Assembly (NCBI GenBank): GCA_000621765.1
Contig: JHXJ01000008.1
Location: 1-64,000 of the forward strand
Length of the DNA stretch: 64,000 nucleotides
Source of the DNA: Ruminococcaceae bacterium AB4001
GTDB taxonomy: Bacteria; Bacillota; Clostridia; Saccharofermentanales; Saccharofermentanaceae
Reading direction: 5' to 3'
Part shown: in pieces, positions 1 to 8,313 of the stretch
How positions within the stretch are numbered: the stretch's first letter is position 1
Layout of the letters: every line of letters starts with the position of its first letter
Translations under genes and position numbers: made by a program
Notes under the pieces: model-generated
What the model was told of the DNA's origin: nothing
What the model saw: only the letters and a program-made list of their open reading frames with translations
The model's database searches: none

Positions 1-543
1 TACTACAACAAGGCAAGAGCACATATGCAAAAGGAGGCGAAGGTATATAACGGAAAGAACAGAACAAGAAGAATAGATAAACTTACGGCAAAAAGGAACC
101 GCAAGATAAAAGACTATATGCACAAGGCAAGCAGGAAGCTAGTTAACCTGGCAGTCTCTTCGAATGTAGGGCTCATAGTTATAGGAGCCAATCAGGGATG
201 GAAACAAAAAGTACACATGGGAAACATAACAAACCAGAACTTTGTATCCATACCGTATAAGACACTTACAAACATGATCAAATACAAAGCAAGACTTGAA
301 GGCATTGAGGTAAAGACAGTACGAGAAAGCTACACGAGCGGAACGAGTTATCTTGACGGAGAAAAGCCCACGAGAGAATACTACGACAAAGAACGAAGAG
401 AGGAACGCGGTCTGTTCAGGAGCAACAACGGGATACTGATAAACGCAGACATAAATGCTGCATATCAGATGATTAAACTGGGTTGTACAAGAGCAATTCC
501 CATCAAAACAGGAGAACAGATAACCAAGATAAAAGCAGCCTGA
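1..543 (+). CDS. tnpB: TnpB, IS200/IS605-family RNA-guided nuclease, 5' partial
   Basis: The reading frame is open from base 1, so the start lies outside the window and about 180 C-terminal residues are present. It reads like the C-terminal half of TnpB (OrfB of IS200/IS605 and IS1341 elements): a bridging helix-like basic segment with KRNRKIKDY, then GANQGWKQ, the RuvC-II glutamate in VRESYTS, and the RuvC-III aspartate in INADINAA. TnpB is an omega-RNA-guided DNA endonuclease encoded by the transposon. The CxxC pairs usually seen between the two RuvC motifs are absent here; the stretch ending RGLFRSNNG takes their place, as in some clostridial members (family knowledge). No tnpA is visible. 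Whether the element is intact cannot be judged from this window. Confidence 0.9.
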   Translation, partial: YYNKARAHMQKEAKVYNGKNRTRRIDKLTAKRNRKIKDYMHKASRKLVNLAVSSNVGLIVIGANQGWKQKVHMGNITNQNFVSIPYKTLTNMIKYKARLEGIEVKTVRESYTSGTSYLDGEKPTREYYDKERREERGLFRSNNGILINADINAAYQMIKLGCTRAIPIKTGEQITKIKAA

Positions 544-620
544 ATTAGATCAGGTAGAGGCATCAGGCTAGTGCCATTAAAGATCCGATATGATACTATT
601 CATTTCGGAGATTTATAAAT
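480..620 (+). ncRNA. Probable omega-RNA / right end of the TnpB element
   Basis: In TnpB elements the guide RNA scaffold overlaps the 3' end of tnpB and runs to the right end of the transposon. After the stop at 543 the sequence has a short stem, GGCA (561-564) with TGCC (574-577), then a compact non-coding stretch before AT-rich DNA begins near 610. The exact right end and guide start cannot be fixed by eye. The call rests mainly on position. Confidence 0.35.
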
Positions 621-731
621 ATCAGTCACGAATTGGTAAATAGCCATGTCAAATTCTATACTCCTTCATCCCTAAAATATACTGATCAAAAAATAAAATT
701 CACAAACCCATTCATATAAAAATATCCGCGA

Positions 732-768
732 CTAAGGTTTCCCTCAAATAAGGAAATTATACCATCCC
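732..768 (-). repeat. Promoter/hairpin module, copy A (orphan)
   Basis: On the minus strand this reads GGGATGGTATAAT, an extended -10 (TGG then TATAAT, 756-761), followed by CC(T)T...GAGGGAAACCTTAG. The same arrangement occurs at 4248-4285, 9657-9693 and 13772-13812, where it lies 56-86 bases before a minus-strand gene. Here no gene follows; the neighbouring TnpB element may have displaced it (inference). Confidence 0.6.
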
Positions 769-786
769 AGTAAAAACTCCCAACAT

Positions 787-817
787 AAAAAAGCTCCTGA
801 ATTACCAGGAGCTTTTT
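787..817 (-). terminator. Bidirectional rho-independent terminator after the esterase gene
   Basis: Stem AAAAAGCTCCTG (788-799) pairs with CAGGAGCTTTTT (806-817) around a six-base loop. It has a T run on either strand and lies 41 bases past the stop of the minus-strand esterase lipoprotein gene. Confidence 0.85.
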
Positions 818-857
818 AAGTTATGTCTCATTCAAAAGAAAACAATCCTGAGACCGG

Positions 858-1739
858 TCACGAGCACTGATCAAAGAAATCCAGTATAAGTTCGTTAGTA
901 TTGAACCCTGCTACATCCTCTGTAGGCCACACGTGTTCTCCGCCGTCGATCTTGACTGACCACACCTGGTTCTTGTTCAGAAAAGCAGTATATTTGGTAA
1001 GTTCGGCTTTGGCCGACAGCTGTTCTACACCTGAAGGACTGAGACCGTTAGCCTGCACCCAGTATTTCATGACTTCTTCGATCGGCTGATAAGGAAAGGC
1101 TGTCGCCGTACTGTCCTGCGAAAATATGGGGTCACTTGTACCGTAGATCTCGAGTACACCGATACTGGTCTTATCGACCCTTTCGTCCCATATCTTAGTC
1201 GTCATCACTCCAGCAACGCTTGCAACGGCAACGAAAGTGTCAGAAGCTTCCATCGCGACTCTGTGCCCCATGAAGCCGCCGTTTGAAAATCCTGCCGCGA
1301 AAGCCTTGGTCTTGGACAGACCGTACTCATCCTGAAGATAGATTACGAGATTAACGAGGTAATCCAGACTGTCCACTTCATTGGTATCCCAGAGGCCGCA
1401 GTCCCAACCCTTTCCACGCGTTCCAAGGCCTGGCTCTACATAGCATACGGCATATCCTCTGGGGCAGGCAGTCTCGTCCATATGTGTCTGGAGCTTGAAT
1501 CCCGAACTGTTGTTATTGAGGCCCGTCATCATGAGGATGAGCGGCGTATTGCCGTCAACCTTCTCGGGCAGGAAGAGCATGAACCTGAACGTCATGCCTT
1601 CAAACTGACACTCATAGGCATTATCTTTGGTCTGTACCACATCAGTGATCTGACTCTGCGGGCGCGGTGTTTTTGCACATGAACAGACCCCTGCGAGCAT
1701 GCTGAGAATCATGACAAATACGATGAACTTCTTTAACAT
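858..1739 (-). CDS. Secreted esterase lipoprotein, PHB-depolymerase/feruloyl-esterase (CE1-like) fold
   Basis: This 293-residue protein begins with a lipoprotein signal peptide (hydrophobic 5-17, lipobox V18-C19-S20-C21), so it should be anchored to the outer face of the membrane. The rest is an alpha/beta-hydrolase of the LpqC/poly(3-hydroxybutyrate) depolymerase type: nucleophile elbow GFSNGG with Ser152, an acid in YGTSDPIF (Asp203) and His269 in GGEHVWP. Such proteins cleave ester side chains of plant polysaccharides or short polyesters; the substrate here is unknown. A GGGG ribosome site lies about 5-6 bases before the ATG. It is transcribed alone, ending at the strong terminator at 787-817. 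Confidence 0.8.
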   Translation of the reverse strand: MLKKFIVFVMILSMLAGVCSCAKTPRPQSQITDVVQTKDNAYECQFEGMTFRFMLFLPEKVDGNTPLILMMTGLNNNSSGFKLQTHMDETACPRGYAVCYVEPGLGTRGKGWDCGLWDTNEVDSLDYLVNLVIYLQDEYGLSKTKAFAAGFSNGGFMGHRVAMEASDTFVAVASVAGVMTTKIWDERVDKTSIGVLEIYGTSDPIFSQDSTATAFPYQPIEEVMKYWVQANGLSPSGVEQLSAKAELTKYTAFLNKNQVWSVKIDGGEHVWPTEDVAGFNTNELILDFFDQCS

Positions 1740-1860
1740 ATATTATCCCCCTGACTTCTGATTTGCTTTTTAATCTCTTCCAATTCCTCTTACTGAAAAT
1801 GAGTTATCCGGTTTTGATAAGTAATCTGGGACTGTCCCTATTATATTGGTGTAATTTAGT

Positions 1861-2295
1861 CTATGAATTAATGGCGAGGACAAGCATATATATAAAGAAA
1901 TACGCTAACGGCAACAGTACCGAAGAAATAACTATTCCGGCTATGGCTAAGGGTTTTCCTTTTGTCCCCGTGCTCCTTGTTTTCCTAAGGCCGACGATCG
2001 AAAGTATCAGACCCAGTATAGGGCCTGCCGCCGTGACGAGAACCATGGCAAAAATCAATATGTTAAACAACGCCGTCGAAGCGGAATCATGGTGAGAGGA
2101 ACTCTTCATCCAGAGATAATTAAAGAATATAAAAGTGCCTATAATGGTCACAAGATCTGCACCAAGAGCTATGAATACACGCTTTTCAAAACGTGGTTTT
2201 ACAGGGCTCTGCACAACCGGAAATAAATATCCGCACAGACTGCATGCAGGTAGTGAATCTGCCTGTGGTGCTCCACAATTAGGACATGTCTTCAT
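1861..2295 (-). CDS. Zinc-ribbon membrane protein, DUF4190-like
   Basis: 144 residues. The N-terminus carries a zinc ribbon (CPNCG at 4-8, CSLCG at 18-22), followed by a short linker and three hydrophobic segments at about 42-60, 78-104 and 120-142. The part GLILSIVGLRKTRSTG with the following Gly-Lys-Pro-Leu-Ala-Ile-Ala-Gly resembles DUF4190 membrane proteins. Function is not known for the family. The ribosome site AAGGAGAA lies 7-8 bases upstream of the ATG. The larger zinc-ribbon gene at 2391 ends 95 bases upstream, and the two may be cotranscribed past a partial hairpin (2314-2354). Confidence 0.7.
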   Translation of the reverse strand: MKTCPNCGAPQADSLPACSLCGYLFPVVQSPVKPRFEKRVFIALGADLVTIIGTFIFFNYLWMKSSSHHDSASTALFNILIFAMVLVTAAGPILGLILSIVGLRKTRSTGTKGKPLAIAGIVISSVLLPLAYFFIYMLVLAINS

Positions 2296-2390
2296 AAAAT
2301 GTTCTCCTTATGGGGGAGTATATTCTGATTTGTACTCTCATGAATGATACTCCAAAAATGGTGCATCGTTCAACTTATTAGATTTGTTGC

Positions 2391-4187
2391 TTATGATGAC
2401 ATCTTATCTCTCATTATGATCTTGTCTTTCCTCACAAAATCATGGACGAATCTCCTGGTATTGCTCATATGCTTAGATAACTCATTCTCGAGTTCTCTTA
2501 TCTTATCATCCATCTTGGCGACTTTTTCATAGAGCTCTGCATCAGCTTTTTCTGTTTTCTTCATCTTTCTCATTTCGAAAAAGTAATTAAGGTTATTGAT
2601 TACTAAAAGGACGAGACTTATTGCGCCAAAGAAAAATACAAATGAGAGGTTTATGGATACATTATCGGAATTGGAAGCATATGCCGTAATCAGACCCTTG
2701 GCAAATACAAACGTCAGCAGCAGAAAAAAAGCTGTAACTACCCACATGGTAATGAACACAACCGTCAGATCATATCTTGTTCTGTATTCACCTCTGCCTT
2801 TGTAGTTTTGCGTGATGACAGAATTGATCTTGTTCTTTTCCTCACGGAGAGCTCCGATTTCTTCGGAACAATCAGCCAGTCTCTTCTTTGCGGCATAGAC
2901 CTTGGCAAATTCCGTAAAGTATTCCTTGTCCTCTTCCAAAGCGTTCCCGATTACCCGATTTACCATTTGGGTGTCATAAGAGAATGATTCATTAACCTGA
3001 TCAAGCTCGCTCATATCTGTCAGATGGGCTGCCGCGAGCATTAATCCTCTGAGGGCAAGGAAATCGTGAGGGTCCTTTTTCAACATGAACTCGTAAGCTT
3101 CTGTTGTAGCCATAAACTCTCCCCTGGAGAGATATGTCTCACCCGCCTCGTGTACCCGGTCTTCTCTGAAGTATTCGTAATCATATGTCGAACCGCAGAA
3201 AGTACAATGATACATCTGCATGTCGCTGTCTATTCTAAGGCTGCCTCCGCAGGACGGACACTGGTGTTTCTTGATCTTGCCAAAATCCGGTACTTGTTCC
3301 TTTACAGAATCCTTGGTTATCAGGCTGTCTTTCTTTACAAAATCCCGGATGGCTTTCCTGATATCGCCAGAGAGTTCTTCTGCTTCAGCTTCAAGCTTCT
3401 TTATCTGTTCTCCGGTCTTGTCTGATACAGCATGGAGTTCATTGATAACATCATCTATTCTCTTTATCATCTTCAGCCTTGGATAGACAATTAAGAAATT
3501 GATGCCTAAACCGATGAGAAGTGCAAGTCCGCCAACAACTGCGAAGAAGATTGATATTTTTCCCTCGTCGATGTTATCAAATGCTCTAATTAAGTTCGGC
3601 ACACTGAAGAAGGCAGTTAAGATCCACACAATAATGAAAATTGATTTAGGAGAGTGTTGTCCGTTCTTGCTTTCGAAATAGTATTCGTAACGGGTATTAT
3701 CGGTAAACCTGATTTTTGCGTCTATACTCTCGCGTTCCCTGCGCAGTGATTTGATCTCCCTTTTAATATCAATCTGTTTCTGTTTGTTAACATAGATTTT
3801 TCCGAACTCCGAGAAGTATTCCTTATCTTCTTCTGAAGCGGCATCAAGCACTTCACCTGCCAATTGGGAATCATATGAGAAGTGCTTTTCTTCACCTATA
3901 CGGGCAAAGCCATCCATGTCCTCAAGATATGCTGCAGCAAGCATCAATCCTCTGAGAGCGAGAAAATCGTTAGGATTCTTTTTTAATATCAGCTTATACG
4001 CATCTACAGCGGCATTAACCTCTCCTCTGGAGAGATATGTCTCACCCATCTCATGAAGTTGTTCTTCTCTGAAATAATCGTAATCGTAAGACGAACCGCA
4101 GGAAGCACAATGGTACAACAGCTTTTCGCTATCGTCTATCAGGTTTCCGCCACAAGACGGACACTGATGTCTCTTAATCTGGCTCAT
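2391..4187 (-). CDS. Tandemly duplicated zinc-ribbon/TPR-like membrane protein
   Basis: The 598-residue protein consists of two homologous halves (about 1-303 and 304-598). Each half has a zinc ribbon (HQCPSCGG with a second YHC..CGS pair), a conserved linker with DYxYFRE and GETYLSRGE, a TPR-like helical region ending in DFLALRGLMLAAA, a coiled coil, and two membrane-spanning segments (about 178-236 in the first half; the equivalent region in the second). The halves differ throughout, so the duplication is old. No enzymatic motif is visible. The zinc ribbon and TPR parts suggest a cytoplasmic scaffold tethered to the membrane (inference). The promoter is likely the module at 4248-4285, 86 bases upstream of the ATG. 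Confidence 0.75.
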   Translation of the reverse strand: MSQIKRHQCPSCGGNLIDDSEKLLYHCASCGSSYDYDYFREEQLHEMGETYLSRGEVNAAVDAYKLILKKNPNDFLALRGLMLAAAYLEDMDGFARIGEEKHFSYDSQLAGEVLDAASEEDKEYFSEFGKIYVNKQKQIDIKREIKSLRRERESIDAKIRFTDNTRYEYYFESKNGQHSPKSIFIIVWILTAFFSVPNLIRAFDNIDEGKISIFFAVVGGLALLIGLGINFLIVYPRLKMIKRIDDVINELHAVSDKTGEQIKKLEAEAEELSGDIRKAIRDFVKKDSLITKDSVKEQVPDFGKIKKHQCPSCGGSLRIDSDMQMYHCTFCGSTYDYEYFREDRVHEAGETYLSRGEFMATTEAYEFMLKKDPHDFLALRGLMLAAAHLTDMSELDQVNESFSYDTQMVNRVIGNALEEDKEYFTEFAKVYAAKKRLADCSEEIGALREEKNKINSVITQNYKGRGEYRTRYDLTVVFITMWVVTAFFLLLTFVFAKGLITAYASNSDNVSINLSFVFFFGAISLVLLVINNLNYFFEMRKMKKTEKADAELYEKVAKMDDKIRELENELSKHMSNTRRFVHDFVRKDKIIMRDKMSS

Positions 4188-4247
4188 TCCTTAATTCCTT
4201 ACTATTCCGAATCTCAACAGATATCAGTCAATAAAAAAATTAAACGA

Positions 4248-4285
4248 CCAAGGAACACCCTTGATCAAGGTCATTATACCATCCC
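4248..4285 (-). promoter_or_regulatory. Promoter/hairpin module, copy B, of the zinc-ribbon gene
   Basis: Minus strand: extended -10 TGGTATAAT (TATAAT at 4273-4278) followed at once by the palindrome CCTTGATCAAGG (4259-4270) and a second CCTTGG. It shares layout with the copies at 732, 9657 and 13772. No clear -35 was seen, which is usual for extended -10 promoters. Confidence 0.65.
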
Positions 4286-4341
4286 GGTTGAGAACTTATT
4301 CATGCACAAAAATCGTGAATTTCATATAGAAAGGCTGACTG

Positions 4342-4380
4342 TTGACAATGCGCGCGAGGTGTATATAATGGATATATACA
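4342..4380 (+). promoter_or_regulatory. SigmaA promoter with overlapping dyad operator, GntR/ABC operon
   Basis: TTGACA (4342-4347), 16 bases, then TATAAT (4364-4369). A perfect inverted repeat, TGTATAT (4360-4366) and ATATACA (4374-4380) with a seven-base centre, straddles the -10. This is the arrangement expected for repression by the first gene product, a YtrA-type GntR protein (inference). A second dyad, CCGACG...CGTCGG at 4395-4425, lies in the leader. Confidence 0.75.
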
Positions 4381-4446
4381 CTAATTACTGTATGCCGACG
4401 TTTCTATGCGCAGAGAAATCGTCGGGCGCGCGCTAAGGAAGAAAGA

Positions 4447-4833
4447 ATGGATATCATCATCAGTAACAGTTCCGGTGTTCCGATCTACGAGCAGATAGAG
4501 GAACAGATCAAGAATCAGATTATGACCGGAGAGCTCTCAGCAGGGGAGAACCTGCCGTCTATGAGAGTCCTTGCAAAGGAACTCAAGATAAGCATCATCA
4601 CCACTAAGAGAGCGTACGAAGACCTTGAACGTGACGGCTTTATAGAGTCGGTCATGGGCAAAGGTACCTTTGTCAAAGCCATCAACAGCGATATCGTCAG
4701 GGAGAATATTATGTTCTCCATTGAGGAATTGCTTGAAGATGCTGTTGATAAAGCTGTCATCGGAAATATATCTGTTGATGAATTGGGCGAGATGTTGAAG
4801 CTCCTTTACGAGGAGAAGAAAAAGAAAGAATAG
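4447..4833 (+). CDS. GntR-family transcriptional regulator, YtrA subfamily
   Basis: 128 residues, the short form typical of YtrA-type GntR proteins: an N-terminal winged helix-turn-helix (PIYEQIEEQIKNQI ... LPSMRVLAKELKISIITTKRAYEDLERDGFIESVMGKGTFV, about residues 9-78) and a short helical C-terminal dimerisation tail rather than a ligand-binding domain. Regulators of this group normally repress an adjacent ABC transporter operon, here the genes that follow directly. Ribosome site AAGGAAG precedes the ATG. The dyad over the -10 is its most likely binding site. Confidence 0.9.
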   Translation: MDIIISNSSGVPIYEQIEEQIKNQIMTGELSAGENLPSMRVLAKELKISIITTKRAYEDLERDGFIESVMGKGTFVKAINSDIVRENIMFSIEELLEDAVDKAVIGNISVDELGEMLKLLYEEKKKKE

Positions 4834-4853
4834 ATTCGCAAAGAGGTTCATAT

Positions 4854-5726
4854 ATGGAAAGCGTTAAGAATGCGATTGAGATCAGGAACGTCACTAAAGA
4901 TTATGGCGATTTCAAACTCGACAGCATATCTTTCGATGTGCCCGAAGGTTCAGTCTGCGGCTTCATCGGACAGAATGGTGCAGGTAAGACAACTACGATA
5001 AAACTGCTTCTCGACGTGAGGGCAAAAGATGCCGGTGAGATATACGTTTTCGGCAGGGATATGTCCAAAGAAGGTGCTGCTGTCAGGGAAGATATAGGTG
5101 TTGTTTTCGATGAGATGGGATTCAATGAGTATCTCACTTCAAAAGACATCAACATCATAATGAGAAACATATATAAGAATTGGGATGAGAAAGCTTTCTT
5201 CGATTACCTTAAGAGATTTGCTCTGCCAACGAAGAAAAAGTGCGGTGATTTTTCACGTGGTATGAGAATGAAACTTCAGATTGCCGTAGCGCTCTCTCAC
5301 AATGCAAAACTTCTGGTCATGGATGAACCGACGAGCGGCCTTGATCCGATCGTGCGCCATGAGATATTGGAGATCTTCAGGGAATTTGTTTTAGAAGAAG
5401 ATCACACGATACTTCTTTCTACACATATCACTTCAGATCTTGAACAGATCGCAGATGAGATAGTGTTTATCAACGCGGGTAAGATCGTGCTCAAAGGTAA
5501 TAAAGATGAGCTTATCGAGAACCACGGAATCCTGAGATGCAAGAAGGATGAGAGAAGTAACATAAGCGATTCGCTGATCGTAAGTGAAGAGGATAATTCA
5601 TTTGGAATACAGCTCCTCGTAAATGACAGATCAGCATGTGAGAAACTCTATCCCAAGTGCGTGATCGAGCCTGCCACGATAGAGCAGATAATGCTGGGTT
5701 ATGTGAGCAGTCCGAAGCGAGGATAA
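4854..5726 (+). CDS. ABC transporter ATP-binding protein (ABC-2 exporter type)
   Basis: 290 residues. Walker A GQNGAGKTTT (about 39-48), ABC signature FSRGMRMKL, Walker B LLVMDEPTSGLDP, and the switch histidine in LLSTHI. The domain is typical of the CcmA/YtrB-like ATPases that pair with ABC-2 permeases for drug, peptide or lipid export. It lies 20 bases after the regulator and 4 bases before the first permease, so it belongs to one operon. The substrate is unknown; YtrA-linked exporters often respond to cell-wall-active peptides (family knowledge). Confidence 0.92.
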   Translation: MESVKNAIEIRNVTKDYGDFKLDSISFDVPEGSVCGFIGQNGAGKTTTIKLLLDVRAKDAGEIYVFGRDMSKEGAAVREDIGVVFDEMGFNEYLTSKDINIIMRNIYKNWDEKAFFDYLKRFALPTKKKCGDFSRGMRMKLQIAVALSHNAKLLVMDEPTSGLDPIVRHEILEIFREFVLEEDHTILLSTHITSDLEQIADEIVFINAGKIVLKGNKDELIENHGILRCKKDERSNISDSLIVSEEDNSFGIQLLVNDRSACEKLYPKCVIEPATIEQIMLGYVSSPKRG

Positions 5727-5730
5727 AGCC

Positions 5731-6504
5731 ATGAGAGGACTGATAATAAAAGATCTGATGAGCTTTCGAAAGAGGCTTGCCGTTGTGGTATTTGTTACTG
5801 TTGCTGTTCTTATTATGGCGGTCATGTTCAGTATCAGTGCCAAATCCGGCAATCTCTACCAGATGACTATCCCGGGACCTGACACGACTGAGCAGGAAGC
5901 TGAGTATGCAAAAGAAGTAATGTCATTTGCCTTTATGGTACTTATGATCCTGCCTATGGGCGCGGTTGGTGATACAGCAAAGAATATACTTTTCGAGGAC
6001 AGAAAATCCGGTTTTACGGCAGTTACTTCCGTTACTCCTCTGACTGTCAGACAGAGGGTCTTGTCAAAGATCATAACCATTTGCGGGCTTTATCTAGCCG
6101 GTGCGGTATTAAGTATAGTGATATCCTCTTTGGTCTCGCTGTTTACCGATCTGGTTACATTCAGACAGCTGTTTGCGGTAGTTATCATTGGTTTTTCTAT
6201 CTGCCTGATATATACCTTTCTGATGTTCGATATCGGGATCATCCTTAACGGTTCTGAGATGTATTCAGAAACTTTTGCTTTGCTGATCATACTTCTGGCC
6301 ATTTTCGGTATGAACATAAAAAACATTATTTCTTTGATCAAGGCGGGAGATAATTTCGCAAGTGTGATAATTGAACAGGCAAAGAATGTAACTGCTGTTG
6401 TTTTGGATAGAGCCTATGTGTTCTTGATCATTGCCTGCGTCCTGGGTTTCATCTCTTATTTTGTTACTGTCGCAGTTGCGGCAAAGAAAAGGGAGGTGAT
6501 CTGA
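5731..6504 (+). CDS. ABC-2 type transporter permease
   Basis: 257 residues with six hydrophobic segments, an N-terminal cytoplasmic start (MRGLIIKDLMSFRKR) typical of ABC-2 permeases, and a conserved middle with FEDRKSGFTAVTSVTPLT. It should form the membrane half of the exporter with the ATPase before it and the permease after it. Its stop overlaps the next start by one base (TGATG), implying translational coupling. Confidence 0.8.
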   Translation: MRGLIIKDLMSFRKRLAVVVFVTVAVLIMAVMFSISAKSGNLYQMTIPGPDTTEQEAEYAKEVMSFAFMVLMILPMGAVGDTAKNILFEDRKSGFTAVTSVTPLTVRQRVLSKIITICGLYLAGAVLSIVISSLVSLFTDLVTFRQLFAVVIIGFSICLIYTFLMFDIGIILNGSEMYSETFALLIILLAIFGMNIKNIISLIKAGDNFASVIIEQAKNVTAVVLDRAYVFLIIACVLGFISYFVTVAVAAKKREVI

Positions 6505-7259
6505 TGTCCGGCCTGCTTTACAAGGATTTTATATCCGTTAAAGGCAAGAAACTGACTATAACGTTTCTGGTTATCTTTGCCGTTATGATAGCAGTAAGAA
6601 TTCTGATGCCGTATATTTTCTCTTCTTTGCCGGATGCAGATCTGGATATGGGAGATATGATGGCGGACGGATTATATTGGATTATCGGCATGTTATTGTT
6701 TACCATGATGTTCGGAACGGTTATATGCTCCTGTCCGACAAAACTCGTTGAAGACGATAAGACCAGAGGAAGAGTAATCGATTATTACAGCTCGCTTCCG
6801 GTAACAAAGAAACAGTACATAGCTTCTCACTACATCTTTATAGGAATCATGGCTTATGTTGTTTTCTCGTTTAGCATGATCTGGTATGTGATCGGTTCTT
6901 CGCTATGCAGAACAGAGCAGATAAAACCGCTCTGGAACATTGCACAACTGGTTGTTTTTTCATTTGCCTTATTTAGTATTTTATGTGCTGCTATCGATCT
7001 TGGAGCGTTTATTTCTCTGGGTTCTTCAAAAGGCAAAGCGGTCCGTGTCGCGATGATCATGCTTCTGTGCACAGCGATCCTGTGGTACTTCTTTTTCGGT
7101 GATGTCAAAGACGTGAGCCTGGAAATAATCGCCAACTGGATAATGGCACATCAGTTCGAGTTATCACTGGTCGAAGTAACAGGTCCTTTTATAGTTCTTT
7201 CAATCTATTATCTTTCCTACAGGATCAGCTGCCATTTCTGTGATAAGGGGGCATATTGA
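6504..7259 (+). CDS. ABC-2 type transporter permease
   Basis: 251 residues, six hydrophobic segments, beginning LLYKDFISVKGKK. The cytoplasmic segment CPTKLVEDDKTRGRVIDYYSSLPVTKKQYI is the ABC-2 pattern in which an elbow helix precedes membrane segment three. It has the same length and topology as the preceding permease but diverges in sequence, so a heterodimeric channel is likely. Confidence 0.8.
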   Translation: MSGLLYKDFISVKGKKLTITFLVIFAVMIAVRILMPYIFSSLPDADLDMGDMMADGLYWIIGMLLFTMMFGTVICSCPTKLVEDDKTRGRVIDYYSSLPVTKKQYIASHYIFIGIMAYVVFSFSMIWYVIGSSLCRTEQIKPLWNIAQLVVFSFALFSILCAAIDLGAFISLGSSKGKAVRVAMIMLLCTAILWYFFFGDVKDVSLEIIANWIMAHQFELSLVEVTGPFIVLSIYYLSYRISCHFCDKGAY

Positions 7260-7260
7260 T

Positions 7261-8139
7261 ATGGATAAGAAAGTTCAATTGAAAAGGCTGATCATTTTTT
7301 TGGTATTGGCATTTGGTCTGGCTTGGGGTTATGAGTTCATATTTATCGGAAACGGCTTTGTCTGGGATGTGAAAGATCCTGACAGTGTGCGGTTGATAAG
7401 TCTTGTCAGCCTGGTAATGCTGGCACCAGCAATCGCGCACGTTCTTACAAGGGTATTTACCAAAGAGAGTCTTAAGCCTGCCGGAAAAGATTCCATGATG
7501 CTTGGCATTAATATCGATAATGGTAAGTGGAAAGTGTTTCTTTTCGCAATATTGATACCGCTAGCATACTCTGCATCAGCTGATCTTTTGCTCTGCTTAA
7601 CGACCCGCGGATTGTTTGATACGAGTATCCTTCCTGATTCGGGAATGCCGAACAGCATGGCAATACTTATTCCGGTTAGTGCCGTATCGAATGGTGTTAT
7701 CATATCGTTTGCGGCTTTCGGTGAGGAGTTCGGCTGGCGTGCTTATATGATGCCAAAACTCAAAGCACTTATGGGTAGATATCCCGCGCTTATCGTCGGA
7801 GGAGTGATCTGGGGACTTTGGCATGCACCGTTAACATGCATCGGTCATAACTTCGGCACTGACTATCCGGGCTTTCCCTATGTCGGAATAATGCTTATGT
7901 GTCTTTATTGCATTTTGCTCGGAGGCATACTTACTTATGTAACTGAGAAGACAGGATCTGTCTGGCCTGCAGCTTTTCTTCACGGAGTAAACAACGCATC
8001 GCCAAGTATCCTTGCTGCGTTTATGAATGCAGAAAAACTAAGTCAAGTCTCATTGTTTAAGCAGATAGTGTGTATGGTTATCCCGTTTGTTCTGATCTGC
8101 CTTATCCTTGAGCTCCGCGGCCGCAAAAAACTGATGTGA
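7261..8139 (+). CDS. CPBP-family intramembrane metalloprotease (Abi/CAAX-type)
   Basis: 292 residues from ATG 7261; this start has GGGGG about 9 bases upstream, whereas the earlier ATG at 7240 lies inside the preceding gene without a ribosome site. Multiple membrane segments carry the CPBP motifs: GEEFGWRAYM (Glu-Glu...Arg), GLWHAP and FLHGVNN. CPBP proteins include prenyl-CAAX protease relatives and bacteriocin self-immunity proteins. Its place as last gene of a GntR-ABC exporter operon suggests a role in resistance or peptide processing (inference). Confidence 0.85.
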   Translation: MDKKVQLKRLIIFLVLAFGLAWGYEFIFIGNGFVWDVKDPDSVRLISLVSLVMLAPAIAHVLTRVFTKESLKPAGKDSMMLGINIDNGKWKVFLFAILIPLAYSASADLLLCLTTRGLFDTSILPDSGMPNSMAILIPVSAVSNGVIISFAAFGEEFGWRAYMMPKLKALMGRYPALIVGGVIWGLWHAPLTCIGHNFGTDYPGFPYVGIMLMCLYCILLGGILTYVTEKTGSVWPAAFLHGVNNASPSILAAFMNAEKLSQVSLFKQIVCMVIPFVLICLILELRGRKKLM

Positions 8140-8192
8140 AAAGCACTTGCGAAGGCGTTAAAAATATCCATGAGTTCAATTGACAAATATTT

Positions 8193-8219
8193 ACGGTCGA
8201 GAACAATTCTCGACCGTTT
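8193..8219 (+). terminator. Terminator of the GntR/ABC/CPBP operon
   Basis: ACGGTCGAGAA (8193-8203) pairs perfectly with TTCTCGACCGT (8207-8217) around a three-base loop, followed by TT-A-CT. It lies 54 bases after the CPBP stop. Confidence 0.75.
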
Positions 8220-8234
8220 ACTATATTAAACTAT

Positions 8235-8262
8235 ATCTGACAAAGCGGGTGCTCTGTCAGAT
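8235..8262. terminator. Second hairpin between convergent genes
   Basis: ATCTGACA (8235-8242) pairs with TGTCAGAT (8255-8262), and inner AGC/GCT adds three pairs around GGGT. It lies 52 bases beyond the stop of the minus-strand lipoprotein gene and has no T run. It is either a weak terminator or an RNA-stabilising structure. Confidence 0.4.
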
Positions 8263-8313
8263 TCAATCATACACTATGATTTGTCGGCGATTTTGCGAGT
8301 TAATAGTGCGAGA

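Larger units (their letters stand above)
544..857. other. Intergenic stretch: element end, orphan promoter module, terminator
   Basis: No credible gene is seen in these 314 bases. They hold the presumed right end of the TnpB element, an AT-rich stretch, one copy of the repeated promoter module (732-768) pointing left with no gene in front of it, and a strong bidirectional terminator (787-817). Confidence 0.6.

Noticed and set aside
3066-3681. Several plus-strand frames opposite the duplicated zinc-ribbon gene
   Set aside because: Antisense shadows of a coherent gene with zinc and membrane motifs.
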